From assembly GCA_946406435.1 (NCBI GenBank), contig CAMJKP010000023.1, positions 1 to 43,797 of the forward strand: 43,797 bases of DNA, read 5' to 3'. The position numbers and the translations under genes are program-made. Origin of the DNA: an uncultured Prevotellaceae bacterium (lineage in GTDB: Bacteria; Bacteroidota; Bacteroidia; Bacteroidales; Bacteroidaceae). The notes under the pieces are model-generated. The model saw only the letters and a program-made list of their open reading frames with translations. It had not been told where the DNA came from and did no database searches. Below are positions 7,429 to 16,185 of this stretch, in pieces (positions within the stretch are counted from its first letter, which is position 1; each line of letters begins with the position of its first letter).

Positions 7429-9159
7429 ATGATTAATAACAACATTGCAAATTTTAATGGTAATGAAAAGGAAGGTAGAAACCTCAACGTTCCAGTTTCA
7501 GAAAAAGCACAGAAGGAGAATCTGATTGCCTTTGACCTATGTGTGAAGGAGGCAGGTCTTAACCCTAATGAAATGGATGTATGGGGTGAGCACAACTGGC
7601 ATAACAACCTTATGGCGGTGCTCTCCATCGGTTTACCGAAAATCATGTCAAGGGAACAGGCATTCGCTGTCGTTGAAGAGAAATTACCTAATTATGCGCA
7701 GTATGACGACTGCAAGGCACTTGTCAATTATTTCTATGACAATTACAACTCCACGAAGTTCTTGTCGCCTGCCATGCGTGAAATCAACGCGAAGGCGCAG
7801 TCGCTTGCACGCGATGAAAAGAAGAGCGATGACGACGATGAAATGGCGGTTCTTATGGACGGATGGGATGCGCCTGTACTGCCAGAGAAGATACCGAGAC
7901 TTATGGATTTGCTTGTAAGCAACTATGACAAGCGATTCCGTGAGATGCTGCTCCTCTCCGCATTGCCTGTGCTTTCGGCTCACGCAAGCCATTTCCGTGC
8001 GAAGTATCTGAATGGCTGTATCATCGGACCACAGACATACGTAAGCGTGATTGGCGGGTCGGGTTCGGGAAAAGGCAACTGCACGGCATTGTATAAGGAT
8101 ATGATAGAGAACACGCTTGCTGCTCATGATGCGGAGGAATGGGAGAAGGTTCGCAGAAATCAGGAGGAGCGCGACCAGAAAGCCAATGCAAAGGAGCGTC
8201 CCCAGAAGTATCACCCTAAATTGAGACTCTTCGAGACTACCTCCAAGTCGTCAATCCTTGAGTTGCAGACGAATCTCGGAAAGAACGGAATGTTGCTTGG
8301 GCAGTTCTCTGAGGTGGATGGTCTGAGTAGTGCCACACGTGCAGCGTATAGCGATATTTCGGTGCTGCTGCGTAAGGGCTGGGATATGGATATGCACAGA
8401 CAATACTATATGAGTGAATCAACTTGCAACACTCAGGTGCAGATGTCAATCTCGTTGCTGATGGCAGGTACGGTGAGGGCTATGCTTGAGCGAATGTTTA
8501 CGGAAAACAACCGAGAGGGTGGTTTGATGCAAAGATGCATCCCGGTATTAGTGCCAACTGAGAAACGCACATTCCGTCCGCCAAAACAGAACTACCTTAA
8601 TGCGGAGGAGGTGGCAGAGCGTGACGCGATGCTGATGTCTCTTTATCAAAAGGATATTGAGCTTGGCGACGATGTGAAGGTACTTGAACTACCGAGGATG
8701 ACAAAAGCCATAGAACAATGGTTTGATGAACTTGAAGGTCGTTACTGTGACGGTACGCTGAACGATGCAGGAGCCGATTTGTCGCATAGATGTGGCGAGT
8801 TCATGATGAGGGCAGCCATTCCGCTTGTAGCTCTTGTGGGCAAGGAAACGCAGGAGATAGTGGATTTCTGCGTGTGGGTAGGCAAGTATGCGCACTATAC
8901 CATGTGTCGCCTGTATGGAAAGAGCATACAGACGAATCTTGAAGATGCCGAGAAACTGCTCAATGACTGTCAGGATAAGAGGAAGACGAGCGAAGCGCTT
9001 CTGAATCTTCTTAATGACACCTTTACTCTAAAGCAGATTAAGGACTTGAGGAAGAGGAATGGCTTGTATGCCAATGTGCGTCCGCTTCTGACGTTCTATA
9101 TAAAGAAAGGAAAGATAATGCGATTGGGTAGGGGAATATATCGCAAGCTACATGTGTAA
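7429..9159 (+). CDS. DUF3987-type P-loop protein
   Basis: A 576-residue protein resembling the DUF3987 family, which is common in Bacteroidota genomes and mobile elements and may be related to helicase/primase-type ATPases. The P-loop VIGGSGSGKGN lies at about 207-217, and an acidic segment that could act as Walker B (GQFSEVDGLSS) at about 294-304. After the core comes an Arg-containing segment (NREGGLMQRCIPVL), and the C-terminus (LKQIKDLRKRNG, then IYRKLHV) resembles a small DNA-binding winged helix. The N-terminal 120 residues may be a separate domain, and an acidic linker (KKSDDDDEM) joins them. Start ATG 7429 has an AT-rich leader typical of the group. The function of the family is unknown. 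The gene ends before a bidirectional terminator and copy 4 of the 40-bp repeat. Confidence 0.75.
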   Translation: MINNNIANFNGNEKEGRNLNVPVSEKAQKENLIAFDLCVKEAGLNPNEMDVWGEHNWHNNLMAVLSIGLPKIMSREQAFAVVEEKLPNYAQYDDCKALVNYFYDNYNSTKFLSPAMREINAKAQSLARDEKKSDDDDEMAVLMDGWDAPVLPEKIPRLMDLLVSNYDKRFREMLLLSALPVLSAHASHFRAKYLNGCIIGPQTYVSVIGGSGSGKGNCTALYKDMIENTLAAHDAEEWEKVRRNQEERDQKANAKERPQKYHPKLRLFETTSKSSILELQTNLGKNGMLLGQFSEVDGLSSATRAAYSDISVLLRKGWDMDMHRQYYMSESTCNTQVQMSISLLMAGTVRAMLERMFTENNREGGLMQRCIPVLVPTEKRTFRPPKQNYLNAEEVAERDAMLMSLYQKDIELGDDVKVLELPRMTKAIEQWFDELEGRYCDGTLNDAGADLSHRCGEFMMRAAIPLVALVGKETQEIVDFCVWVGKYAHYTMCRLYGKSIQTNLEDAEKLLNDCQDKRKTSEALLNLLNDTFTLKQIKDLRKRNGLYANVRPLLTFYIKKGKIMRLGRGIYRKLHV

Positions 9160-9181
9160 GGCTTGTTATGAAAAAGAAAAT

Positions 9182-9216
9182 GCGAAGCTGCCAGATTTTC
9201 CGACAGCTTCGCTTTT
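9182..9216. terminator. Bidirectional terminator
   Basis: GCGAAGCTG (9182-9190) and CAGCTTCGC (9204-9212) form a perfect 9-bp stem with an A tract before and TTTT after. It sits between the convergent DUF3987 gene and the porin gene and can serve both strands. Confidence 0.88.
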
Positions 9217-9221
9217 ATGGA

Positions 9222-9261
9222 ATGTTAAAGTTAAAATTTAACTAAATATACACACACCCTA
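9222..9261 (-). repeat. 40-bp dispersed repeat, copy 4 (inverted)
   Basis: On the minus strand it reads AGGGTGTGTGTATATTTAG, then TTAAATTTTAACTTTAAC. It has one extra GT step and a few changes against copies 1-3. Its orientation is opposite to copies 1-3, and it lies 4 bp from the stop codon of the porin gene. Confidence 0.78.
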
Positions 9262-9264
9262 TGG

Positions 9265-10914
9265 TTAGAACTTATATCCTAATGTGATGAGGAACTGATT
9301 ACGAGTGTTGTTTACTTCAACCGAAGGTGCTATGTTTGAGTCATCGTTTGACATCTTCTTAATAGTTTCGAATGGGTAGAAATCACCCTTCTGAGTGCTG
9401 TGCATGTAAGCTACGTCTATGTTGAAGTTGTCAATGTTGAATCCTACACCGAGAGTGAAGCGGTTGGTTTCTTTCCAGTTGGTGTAATCGGTTGTTGAAC
9501 TGTTATAATAGCCATCGGAGTCATAAGTCTTAAAATTGCTATTACCAGGTAAGCCTGTACGACTGGCTTTGCTATCATACATAGGCGATACGTAGTTATA
9601 TCCTGCACGGATAGCGAGTTCTGGAATAGGTCTGTACTCTGCACCGAGCTTGAGGGTTGATACGCCCTTAAGAGTGCCCTCTGTATGACGGTTCATTGTT
9701 TCGTCAGACTCAGACTCAGTTTTGCTATAATCGTAGTAGTCGTAGTAAATTCTGCTGGTGATGTTACGGTTGTCGAGAGTAGAGTAGTCGCTGTACTCGT
9801 ATGTAGCACCGAGAGCAATGTTCGTACCGATGGTATGTCCTATGCTTGCACCGAACTTCCATGGGGTGAATAATTTGTAGTCATACTCTTGACTGCAGTT
9901 TGCAACATCTTTGTTGTACAGAAAGTTAATTCTACCGATAGGTATTTCCTCATTATGATCATTCGTGGTATATGCCTCGTTGTAGAGTTCTGTGTAATTG
10001 GATGATGTGAGTTCATACCATGTAGGTGTAGATATATACAGACCGATGCGGAGTGGATTTGCATCTATTGGACGGAATATAATACCACCCTTGATATCAT
10101 AGCCAGTGCCTTTAATCTTACGCTCGTCAACAACTGATACTATACCTGCAGGGCGAGCGATGTTCTGATTGTCGTATTCTACGAGATCCTCGCTGTATGT
10201 CTGACTATGTGAGTAGTTTACGTTGTGGATGCCGAATGTGAATCCCCAGTATATTCTATCGTTATGATTTCCGCTTAAGTTGAAGTTGTAGTTGCCTATA
10301 TATCCCTTCGTATTTTGTGAGAAATAGAAGTGTTCAGCATCATTGTAAAAGACATCATCTTGGTTGCCGTCTTCTCTTGACAATGAGTTGAAGTACAGGA
10401 GGTCGTTCTGCGAACTGGTACTCTCATTGAAGTTGCGCGCATAACCGTCTGTCTTATGGAACAATGGCTTGTTTTGTGATGCTGCATTTAGCTTACTTTC
10501 CGCAGAGAGTATCTGATTGAAATTACGACTCTTGTGATAATTTATGGCGAAATTGAGGAAGTTGCCATTTGAGGTCTCGTGTGAATAGACATATCCAAAC
10601 TGATCGAAACTCACTGGCATCTTATTGTTCTTCATGTTGAGAACGTCGGATGCATTCTTGCTATCGCCTGATACTCCTGTTGCACCAAGGGTCATATTGA
10701 TAGAACTGTTGCGGAAGAGTCCTATTGCGGCTGGATTGCTTGAAATGGTTGAGATATCAGCACCAAGTGCTTCCATTGCACCGCCCATACCTATGTAGCG
10801 TGCAGTACCATTAAGGTCCTGTGTAGCTATGTTTGCGCTTTCGTATGTCTCCTGTCCCATAGCTGGTATGGTAAGAGATGTCAAAGCTATTGTATATAGA
10901 ATGTAATGTTTCAT
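9265..10914 (-). CDS. FadL/OmpP1-like outer-membrane transport protein
   Basis: A 549-residue outer-membrane beta barrel with a signal peptide (1-20, ending in PAMG). The mature N-terminus (YESANIATQDLNGTARYIGMGGAMEALGADISTISSNPAAIGLF) carries the NPA motif and the hatch-like start of the FadL/TodX/OmpP1 family; in Bacteroidota such genes are often labelled hemin receptor. The rest alternates aromatic beta strands and Asn-rich loops, and the final strand ends in Phe (NQFLITLGYKF), as expected for BAM-dependent insertion. The substrate is not known; hydrophobic compounds are typical for the family. It lies 49 bp after the low-complexity gene on the same strand and probably shares its transcript. 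Confidence 0.85.
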   Translation of the reverse strand: MKHYILYTIALTSLTIPAMGQETYESANIATQDLNGTARYIGMGGAMEALGADISTISSNPAAIGLFRNSSINMTLGATGVSGDSKNASDVLNMKNNKMPVSFDQFGYVYSHETSNGNFLNFAINYHKSRNFNQILSAESKLNAASQNKPLFHKTDGYARNFNESTSSQNDLLYFNSLSREDGNQDDVFYNDAEHFYFSQNTKGYIGNYNFNLSGNHNDRIYWGFTFGIHNVNYSHSQTYSEDLVEYDNQNIARPAGIVSVVDERKIKGTGYDIKGGIIFRPIDANPLRIGLYISTPTWYELTSSNYTELYNEAYTTNDHNEEIPIGRINFLYNKDVANCSQEYDYKLFTPWKFGASIGHTIGTNIALGATYEYSDYSTLDNRNITSRIYYDYYDYSKTESESDETMNRHTEGTLKGVSTLKLGAEYRPIPELAIRAGYNYVSPMYDSKASRTGLPGNSNFKTYDSDGYYNSSTTDYTNWKETNRFTLGVGFNIDNFNIDVAYMHSTQKGDFYPFETIKKMSNDDSNIAPSVEVNNTRNQFLITLGYKF

Positions 10915-10963
10915 TGTAGTAATTTTTTAGAAAGATTTTAATGTATAGGGGAGTGGTGAGGTT

Positions 10964-12082
10964 TTATCTGCGACCTCTGAAACCGCCTCCACCGCTACTA
11001 CTGCCTGAGCTTCTGCTGCTAGAGCTGTATCCACTGCTGCTACTTCCACGTGAGCTACTGCTACTGCTGCTGCTACTACGTGAACTGTAGTTGCTGCTAC
11101 TGCTATTGTTGCTGTAACTGCTACTATTACTGCTGCGTGAACTGTATCCGCTATTATTGCTACTATATGTATTTCTGTTGCCACCTCTGCTGCCAGAGAA
11201 GCCAGAGTTGTATCTTGGTGAAGCCTTGCGGTCTTGTGTCTTGATATTGGATGTGACCTCACGATAACCACGTGGACTTGAAGAGCCTTTGCTTACTCGA
11301 ACGGTACGTTGGTGTCCAGAGTTACGACCACCTCTATCTATTATCACAGGTGTGTAGTGATAGTGATGATGTGGGTAATAGCTTGTCCAACCATAGTAGC
11401 CACCGTAATATCCGCCGTAGTATCTGCCATAATATCCGTAGTAGCCGTAGTACCATGGGTCATTCCAGTACCAAGGAGAATATACCCAAGAGGAATTCCA
11501 GTACCATGGGTCGTTCCAGAAGAAAGGATCGTATGCCCAATGTGAGTACCAAGGATCGTTGTAGAGCAACCACATGCGGCGTGAGCCGTAGAAATCATCG
11601 AAACGGTTCATACGACGTGAATAGTAGTAGTCATCATCGTCGTCGTATCTGTCGGTTGATTTCTTACTGATAGAGCCTGACAGAGTGTCGATGGATGCTA
11701 TGAGACTGTCGGGATATTGTCCGTCACCAGGAGTGAAGTCTATGATGTCGCTTGCCGTTGAGTCGGATACGATGGCGTAGCTTGATGCGAACTTGCCACG
11801 GCGGTTGTATTCGTCGGCGCTGACGTCACGACCTACGTGATAGACCAATTTGCCGTCTTCAGTCTCGGAAAGATGTTGCCTGTTCTTACGCAGCCATTCT
11901 TTCTTTGCCTCAAGAACTCTTGCTTCTTCCTCAGCACGCCTTTTTTCCTCTGCGGCCTTGGCCTCTGCTTTTTCCTTTTCCTTGACAGCCTTTGACTTCG
12001 GGGTGAAGTAGATATCATCCTGAGCAAAGATAGAGCAGGAAGCAAATGTTGCTATTGCGAGAAGAGATAATATTCTTTTCAT
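10964..12082 (-). CDS. Secreted low-complexity protein
   Basis: A 372-residue exported protein without known function. The signal peptide is MKRILSLLAIATFASCSIFAQ; a Cys in ASC could alternatively be a lipobox. Then come a charged coiled-coil stretch (about 28-66, KEKEKAEAKAAEEKRRAEEE), a domain of about 80 residues, an Asp/Tyr/Trp-rich block (DPWYWN repeated, about 185-215), a Gly/Tyr block (YYGGYYGGYYG), a His-rich patch, and a long Ser/Arg/Gly tail ending in GGGGFRGRR. This composition suggests an envelope-associated, disordered protein. Antisense frames over the tail are artefacts of low complexity. First gene of an operon with the FadL-like porin. Confidence 0.8.
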   Translation of the reverse strand: MKRILSLLAIATFASCSIFAQDDIYFTPKSKAVKEKEKAEAKAAEEKRRAEEEARVLEAKKEWLRKNRQHLSETEDGKLVYHVGRDVSADEYNRRGKFASSYAIVSDSTASDIIDFTPGDGQYPDSLIASIDTLSGSISKKSTDRYDDDDDYYYSRRMNRFDDFYGSRRMWLLYNDPWYSHWAYDPFFWNDPWYWNSSWVYSPWYWNDPWYYGYYGYYGRYYGGYYGGYYGWTSYYPHHHYHYTPVIIDRGGRNSGHQRTVRVSKGSSSPRGYREVTSNIKTQDRKASPRYNSGFSGSRGGNRNTYSSNNSGYSSRSSNSSSYSNNSSSSNYSSRSSSSSSSSSRGSSSSGYSSSSRSSGSSSGGGGFRGRR

Positions 12083-12136
12083 TGTCGTATCCTCCTAATT
12101 AAAGGTGAATTTTCTTATATCTGTTGGTTTATGGTG

Positions 12137-12144
12137 CAAATTTA
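12137..12144 (-). promoter_or_regulatory. -7 box for the secreted protein/porin operon
   Basis: On the minus strand TAAATTTG matches TAnnTTTG, 55 nt before the start codon at 12082. The nearest TTTG upstream is only 15 bp away, so the -33 box is uncertain. Confidence 0.5.
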
Positions 12145-12209
12145 CTTTAACTTTTGATGCAAAAGTACGGAAAATCCCTAACATATGGGGAGATTTTCCC
12201 TAATTTTAT

Positions 12210-12217
12210 TAATTTTG
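12210..12217 (+). promoter_or_regulatory. -7 box for prmA
   Basis: TAATTTTG matches TAnnTTTG. It lies 21 nt before ATG 12238 and inside the longer open frame that starts at 12154, which argues for the shorter start. No clear -33 box is seen. Confidence 0.5.
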
Positions 12218-12237
12218 CAGAGAAAATTAACTTTATT

Positions 12238-13113
12238 ATGAAATATTTGGTATCGCATTTCACAATTCAATGTGCTGACTGCGATTTTATGCAGCCTGCA
12301 CGTGAGATAACCGCTGCCCTTGCCGGCGAATGTGGTTATGAGACTTTCCTCGACACAGACAACGGTGTTGACGGTTATGTTCAGGTGGATTTCTATCATG
12401 AACCCGCGGTAAGGGAGGCTTTGATGGACTTTCCTATGTATGGCGTGAATGTGACCTTCGAGACCGAGGAAGTGGAGGATAAGGACTGGAATGAGACTTG
12501 GGAACAGGAAGAAGGCTTCGCACCTATTAATATAGGCGACAGGCTCGTGATATATGATGTTCTGCATCCATCGCCAACACCTAACACCCAACACCCATCA
12601 CCCATAACCATCGGCATCCAGGCGCGTAATGCTTTCGGAACAGGCACGCACGAGACTACCCAGATGATAGTGGGAACATTGCTCGATATTGACCTAAACG
12701 GTAAGAGAGTGCTTGATTGCGGTTGTGGTACGGGAATCCTTGCCATTACTGCGTTGAAATGCGGCGCTGCGGATGCCGTGGCGTATGACATAGATGAATG
12801 GAGTGCGGATAATACGCGCCATAATGCCGAAATCAACGGTGTGGCAGACAAGATTGAGGTGTTTGAGGGAAATGCTAATGTACTGTCGCATATAAGTGGC
12901 GTGTTCGACTTTGTACTTGCAAATATCAACCGTAACATCCTTCTGGCTGATATGCCTGCCTTCAAGGAGGTTATGGCGCATGGTGGCACACTCATTCTCA
13001 GCGGTTTCTACGAGGAGGATGTCCCTCTGCTCGTGGAAAAAGCCGAAAGCCTTGGGCTGAAGCTCGAAGAGAAGAGAGAGAACGGGGAGTGGAGGATGCT
13101 TGTGTTTAGATAA
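12238..13113 (+). CDS. prmA: Ribosomal protein L11 methyltransferase
   Basis: A 291-residue SAM-dependent methyltransferase that trimethylates ribosomal protein L11. The N-terminal substrate-recognition domain (MKYLVSHFTIQ) is followed by the class I core: NAFGTGTHETTQ, motif I VLDCGCGTGILAI, acidic YDIDEWSADN, and motif IV VLANINRNILL. The start ATG 12238 fits family length and lies after a -7 box; the frame is open to 12154. Between the two domains sits an odd Pro/Thr/His segment (HPSPTPNTQHPSPIT) encoded by an in-frame array of 7-bp units (12569-12610), just before the SAM-binding core. The reading frame is intact, so the protein is probably functional. Confidence 0.93.
   Translation: MKYLVSHFTIQCADCDFMQPAREITAALAGECGYETFLDTDNGVDGYVQVDFYHEPAVREALMDFPMYGVNVTFETEEVEDKDWNETWEQEEGFAPINIGDRLVIYDVLHPSPTPNTQHPSPITIGIQARNAFGTGTHETTQMIVGTLLDIDLNGKRVLDCGCGTGILAITALKCGAADAVAYDIDEWSADNTRHNAEINGVADKIEVFEGNANVLSHISGVFDFVLANINRNILLADMPAFKEVMAHGGTLILSGFYEEDVPLLVEKAESLGLKLEEKRENGEWRMLVFR
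12569..12610. repeat. 7-bp-period array inside prmA
   Basis: Six heptamers in exact register, including AACACCT, AACACCC twice and ATCACCC, fill 42 bp (14 codons). The same unit family occurs in the addB-like gene (15539-15573) and between recJ and recQ (36030-36132). Confidence 0.85.
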
Positions 13114-13120
13114 AACAACA

Positions 13121-13262
13121 GCCCCTAACCCCAGCCCTTTCCCCGCTCGGGGGAAGGGAGTAGTTACATTTTTACGCAGTTATTTTCTGTGTGGGAGGTA
13201 ATTAGGGATTGTTACTATTTTGCTCCCTTCCCCCGAGCGGGGGAAGGGTTGGGATTAGGGGC
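13121..13262. repeat. REP-like inverted pair between prmA and addB
   Basis: Two 40-bp arms (13121-13160 and 13223-13262) are reverse complements with about four mismatches, and each arm contains its own palindrome (CTTCCCCCGAGCGGGGGAAG type). The arms are separated by 62 bp of AT-rich sequence. The structure may terminate both convergent genes. The right arm is coding: it supplies the last codons of the addB-like gene. Confidence 0.88.
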
Positions 13263-16178
13263 GCCACATATCCCCGCATAAAAGCATCTTTCGCATTGCT
13301 CTGTATTTTGTGTAGCGGCGAAAGGACGAGAATAATCGTATATTTCTTTTAGGACGCGGATGAAACCGTCGTTATATTCGTCAGCAAGGTTCTTGATATC
13401 GGTGATTCTGTCCTTGTCAATCTTTAGGACAGGGTCGTAGTTTTCCACATTGGAACGGTGAGGGTAGAGAAGGGCGGGAACGACAGGGTATGTGCCGTTC
13501 TGTGGCTCGCCTTGCATTGGAAAGGCAAGGATGCGTGAGTAGAGAAGAGTCTGGAGATAATAGTCGGTGTGTGCGCTTGAATTTGCCCCCTCTGGGGTGA
13601 AGATATCGCTTACGGACTTCACGTTACCAGGCGTGCGCGAGCCTGTCTTATAGTCAACGACACGCATCTGTAGGTGTCCGTCTTCGTTCTTCACAATGTC
13701 AAGACGATCGATGATTCCTTTGATTTTCAGCGTGCGAGGACCAAGATCGGTGTCGAAGGTGATATAGTCTTCGATATACTTTTCTACATCAACAATAGTT
13801 ATCGGACAATTCTTCTTGTCGTATTCAAGAAGCTGTCGCAGCATTTTCCTTATTATCTCACGATGAATGAGCTGGGTGCCGTCGAGTGTCGGCATTGGGC
13901 GTTTCTTTGCCTCTTCGCCCTTCATAGCAAACAGTTCTTCCTTGAAGCCTTCTTCTATTGCACGCTCGATTACCGATGGATCCTTGAGCATACCATCTAT
14001 TATTGATGCGGTGACGCTTCTGCCTCGGAACGGACGGTAAAGGAGTTCGGCAGCTTTATGGAATACGAGACCGAAGGTTCGGTTGTCCATTTCCTCCTCA
14101 TCGCTTTCTGTATTGTCCTTGATACCACATACTTGCTTGTAGAAATACTGTAACTGGCAGCGTAGGTATGTGTTGACGGCTGTCGGTGAAATGGAGTTTT
14201 CCTGTTCCATCTTCTCGATGACTTCTTTGTTTTTCTGCACATCGCATCGCTCTGTCTTCCCCACAAGCAGGGATGATGTCATCTCGGCAATGTTTATCTT
14301 GAGGTCGGATTCTGCTATGAGCTGCATCATGAAGCGCGACATCTCGTTGGTCTTGGTGTCGTTTGTGGAGCTGTTGTAGGTGATAGACACGTCGGTAGCC
14401 CTCTGCATCATACGGTGGAAGTAATACGCATAGATGGCTATTTTGTTCTCTATTGTTGTAAGACCGTATGCGCGGCGTATTACATGAGGTATGAATGAAG
14501 AGTCGTTGACGCTCTTCGGGATATTTCCCTCGTTGGCAGATAGGATGAGCATGTGGTCGAAATCGAGGTTACGTGTCTCGAGTACGCCCATTACCTGAAT
14601 ACCGATGATAGGCTCGCCGTGGAATGGCACGGATGTGGAGCGTATTATCTGGTTTAGGATACCTTGTAGGGAAGAATCGCTTACGATGAGTTCGTTGGAA
14701 ACGATAAGTGTGCTGACGCGATTCATTATTTGGTACATACGGTATAGCGATTCCTGCATTAGAGGGTCGGGTTCTGCGCAGTTGGTCGCTATGCGATGTA
14801 TTGCTTTTGAGATGCACGTGATTATGTCGAGACAACGCAGACGCTGTGCCTCAAGTGGTGTTGCTGCCTCGTCGTGGTAGCTTATAGGTGTAAAGATGTT
14901 CGCAAGGTGCTCGTCAAGTGACAGTTCCTCAATAGTAGGGTAGAACACCTTCTTCTTCTCGTCGTTGAGCCTGATAGCCAGTTCCTCCGCATTCTCCGAG
15001 ATGTATTTCATATACGGATGATGCAGTATGGTGTTTACTTGATGAAGTCGCAAAGCACCCTTGATGCGTGAAGAACCACGTTGTTTTAAGATGAATATCT
15101 GCTTTACGAGAGTTGCTATGAGAGTCTGCTGAAGAGGGTAGCCCGATGTGATGTTGATGTCCTTAACGCTGTTAGGAAGGGCATGGAGAACGGTAGGGAG
15201 TAGTTTCTCGTCGCAAAGTACGATAGCCGTGCGCTTGCCTGCCTTTATGCGCTCTTCCGTTAGCCATTGGCTTACATATCGTGCCTGAACATCTTCCGTG
15301 GAAGCTGAGATATAGGTGATGCAAGGCTTGTTTGTGAAGTTATTGAATGCTTCCGGCATCGTTATCTCGTTAGGGAAGGCTGAGAGGTATGACTTGATAT
15401 AGCGACCTGCCTCATTGCCTTCTTCCATATAGTAGTTGTCGTAATCCCAGTAGAACGCAGCCTTACCCTCACGCTTCAGATATGCCATAAGCTCTTGTTC
15501 AACTGGCTGGATTAGGTTGAAACCTACGAACAGATAATGGGTGTTGGGTGTTAGGTGTTGGGCGTTGGCGGTTGCGGTCTTTAATTCCTCGGCTACATCG
15601 CGGTATAGCATACCCTCGTAGGCAATTCCTTGCTCACGAAGACTGTTGCGGAAGGAGGTGTAGATATCCCCGAGGTTGTTCCATAACTGGGCGAAGTTCT
15701 GCTTGACTTTCGAGGTTTCATCGTTGAAATTGGCGAAAAAGCGCTTTAAAGCTTCCTTCTGATCTTCAGAAAGATAGTCGGCAGTGTCATACGAATGAAT
15801 CTCGTCGGTGTTTTCGAAAATATGCTCAGCATCCCCCATGTTCTTATCGAGGTCATCGAAGTCGGATAGCATGAGTTCGCCCCAACCGTAGAAATCATCG
15901 AGAGATTCGGTGGTTCCGGTCTTTTCTGCATAATGTTTGTATAATTCGCAGACGAGTTTTATCTGATCTGCAACGACGAGCTGGCTCTGAGAACGGAAGA
16001 GCTCGCTTATGGTCATGTACTTAGGACTCCATACAGGCTTACCGTCGGAGAGTTTGATTAATTCCTCATTGAGGAAAAGGGATGCTCGCTTGTTTGGGAA
16101 TACGACAACAATCTCTGATAGGTTGGTACCGTACTTAACGAGTATATCTTGTGCTACTATGTTCAGGAATGACTTCAT
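13215..16178 (-). CDS. addB: AddB-like PD-(D/E)XK nuclease with Fe-S site
   Basis: A 987-residue partner of the AddA-like helicase at 16248; AddAB-type enzymes process double-strand DNA ends for RecA-dependent repair. The N-terminus (VVVFPNKRASLFLNEEL) is the inactive helicase-like fold of AddB. The C-terminal nuclease has GIIDRLDIV (D824), VVDYKTG (D842, K844) and LQTLLYS. Cys673 (TYLRCQLQYF) with C962, C965 and C971 (CERCFYAGIC) matches the split four-Cys Fe-S staple of AddB and Cas4. Two parts look like repeat DNA read as codons: residues 201-213 (TATANAQHLTPNT) from a 7-bp array and the tail APNPNPSPARGKGAK from a REP-like element. Start ATG 16178 fits the family. Confidence 0.88.
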   Translation of the reverse strand: MKSFLNIVAQDILVKYGTNLSEIVVVFPNKRASLFLNEELIKLSDGKPVWSPKYMTISELFRSQSQLVVADQIKLVCELYKHYAEKTGTTESLDDFYGWGELMLSDFDDLDKNMGDAEHIFENTDEIHSYDTADYLSEDQKEALKRFFANFNDETSKVKQNFAQLWNNLGDIYTSFRNSLREQGIAYEGMLYRDVAEELKTATANAQHLTPNTHYLFVGFNLIQPVEQELMAYLKREGKAAFYWDYDNYYMEEGNEAGRYIKSYLSAFPNEITMPEAFNNFTNKPCITYISASTEDVQARYVSQWLTEERIKAGKRTAIVLCDEKLLPTVLHALPNSVKDINITSGYPLQQTLIATLVKQIFILKQRGSSRIKGALRLHQVNTILHHPYMKYISENAEELAIRLNDEKKKVFYPTIEELSLDEHLANIFTPISYHDEAATPLEAQRLRCLDIITCISKAIHRIATNCAEPDPLMQESLYRMYQIMNRVSTLIVSNELIVSDSSLQGILNQIIRSTSVPFHGEPIIGIQVMGVLETRNLDFDHMLILSANEGNIPKSVNDSSFIPHVIRRAYGLTTIENKIAIYAYYFHRMMQRATDVSITYNSSTNDTKTNEMSRFMMQLIAESDLKINIAEMTSSLLVGKTERCDVQKNKEVIEKMEQENSISPTAVNTYLRCQLQYFYKQVCGIKDNTESDEEEMDNRTFGLVFHKAAELLYRPFRGRSVTASIIDGMLKDPSVIERAIEEGFKEELFAMKGEEAKKRPMPTLDGTQLIHREIIRKMLRQLLEYDKKNCPITIVDVEKYIEDYITFDTDLGPRTLKIKGIIDRLDIVKNEDGHLQMRVVDYKTGSRTPGNVKSVSDIFTPEGANSSAHTDYYLQTLLYSRILAFPMQGEPQNGTYPVVPALLYPHRSNVENYDPVLKIDKDRITDIKNLADEYNDGFIRVLKEIYDYSRPFAATQNTEQCERCFYAGICGAPNPNPSPARGKGAK
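15539..15573. repeat. 7-bp-period array inside the addB-like gene
   Basis: Five heptamers in register (GGGTGTT twice, AGGTGTT, GGGCGTT, GGCGGTT). On the coding strand the unit is AACACCC-like, the same family as in prmA. Read in frame it gives a Thr/Asn/Ala/Gln/His-rich loop. Confidence 0.82.
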
Positions 16179-16185
16179 TTGGCAA

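Noticed and set aside
10927..11670. Several open frames over the Ser/Gly/Tyr-rich part of the secreted protein
   Set aside because: Low-complexity codons (mainly Ser, Tyr, Gly) leave the other frames open; the peptides have no protein character.
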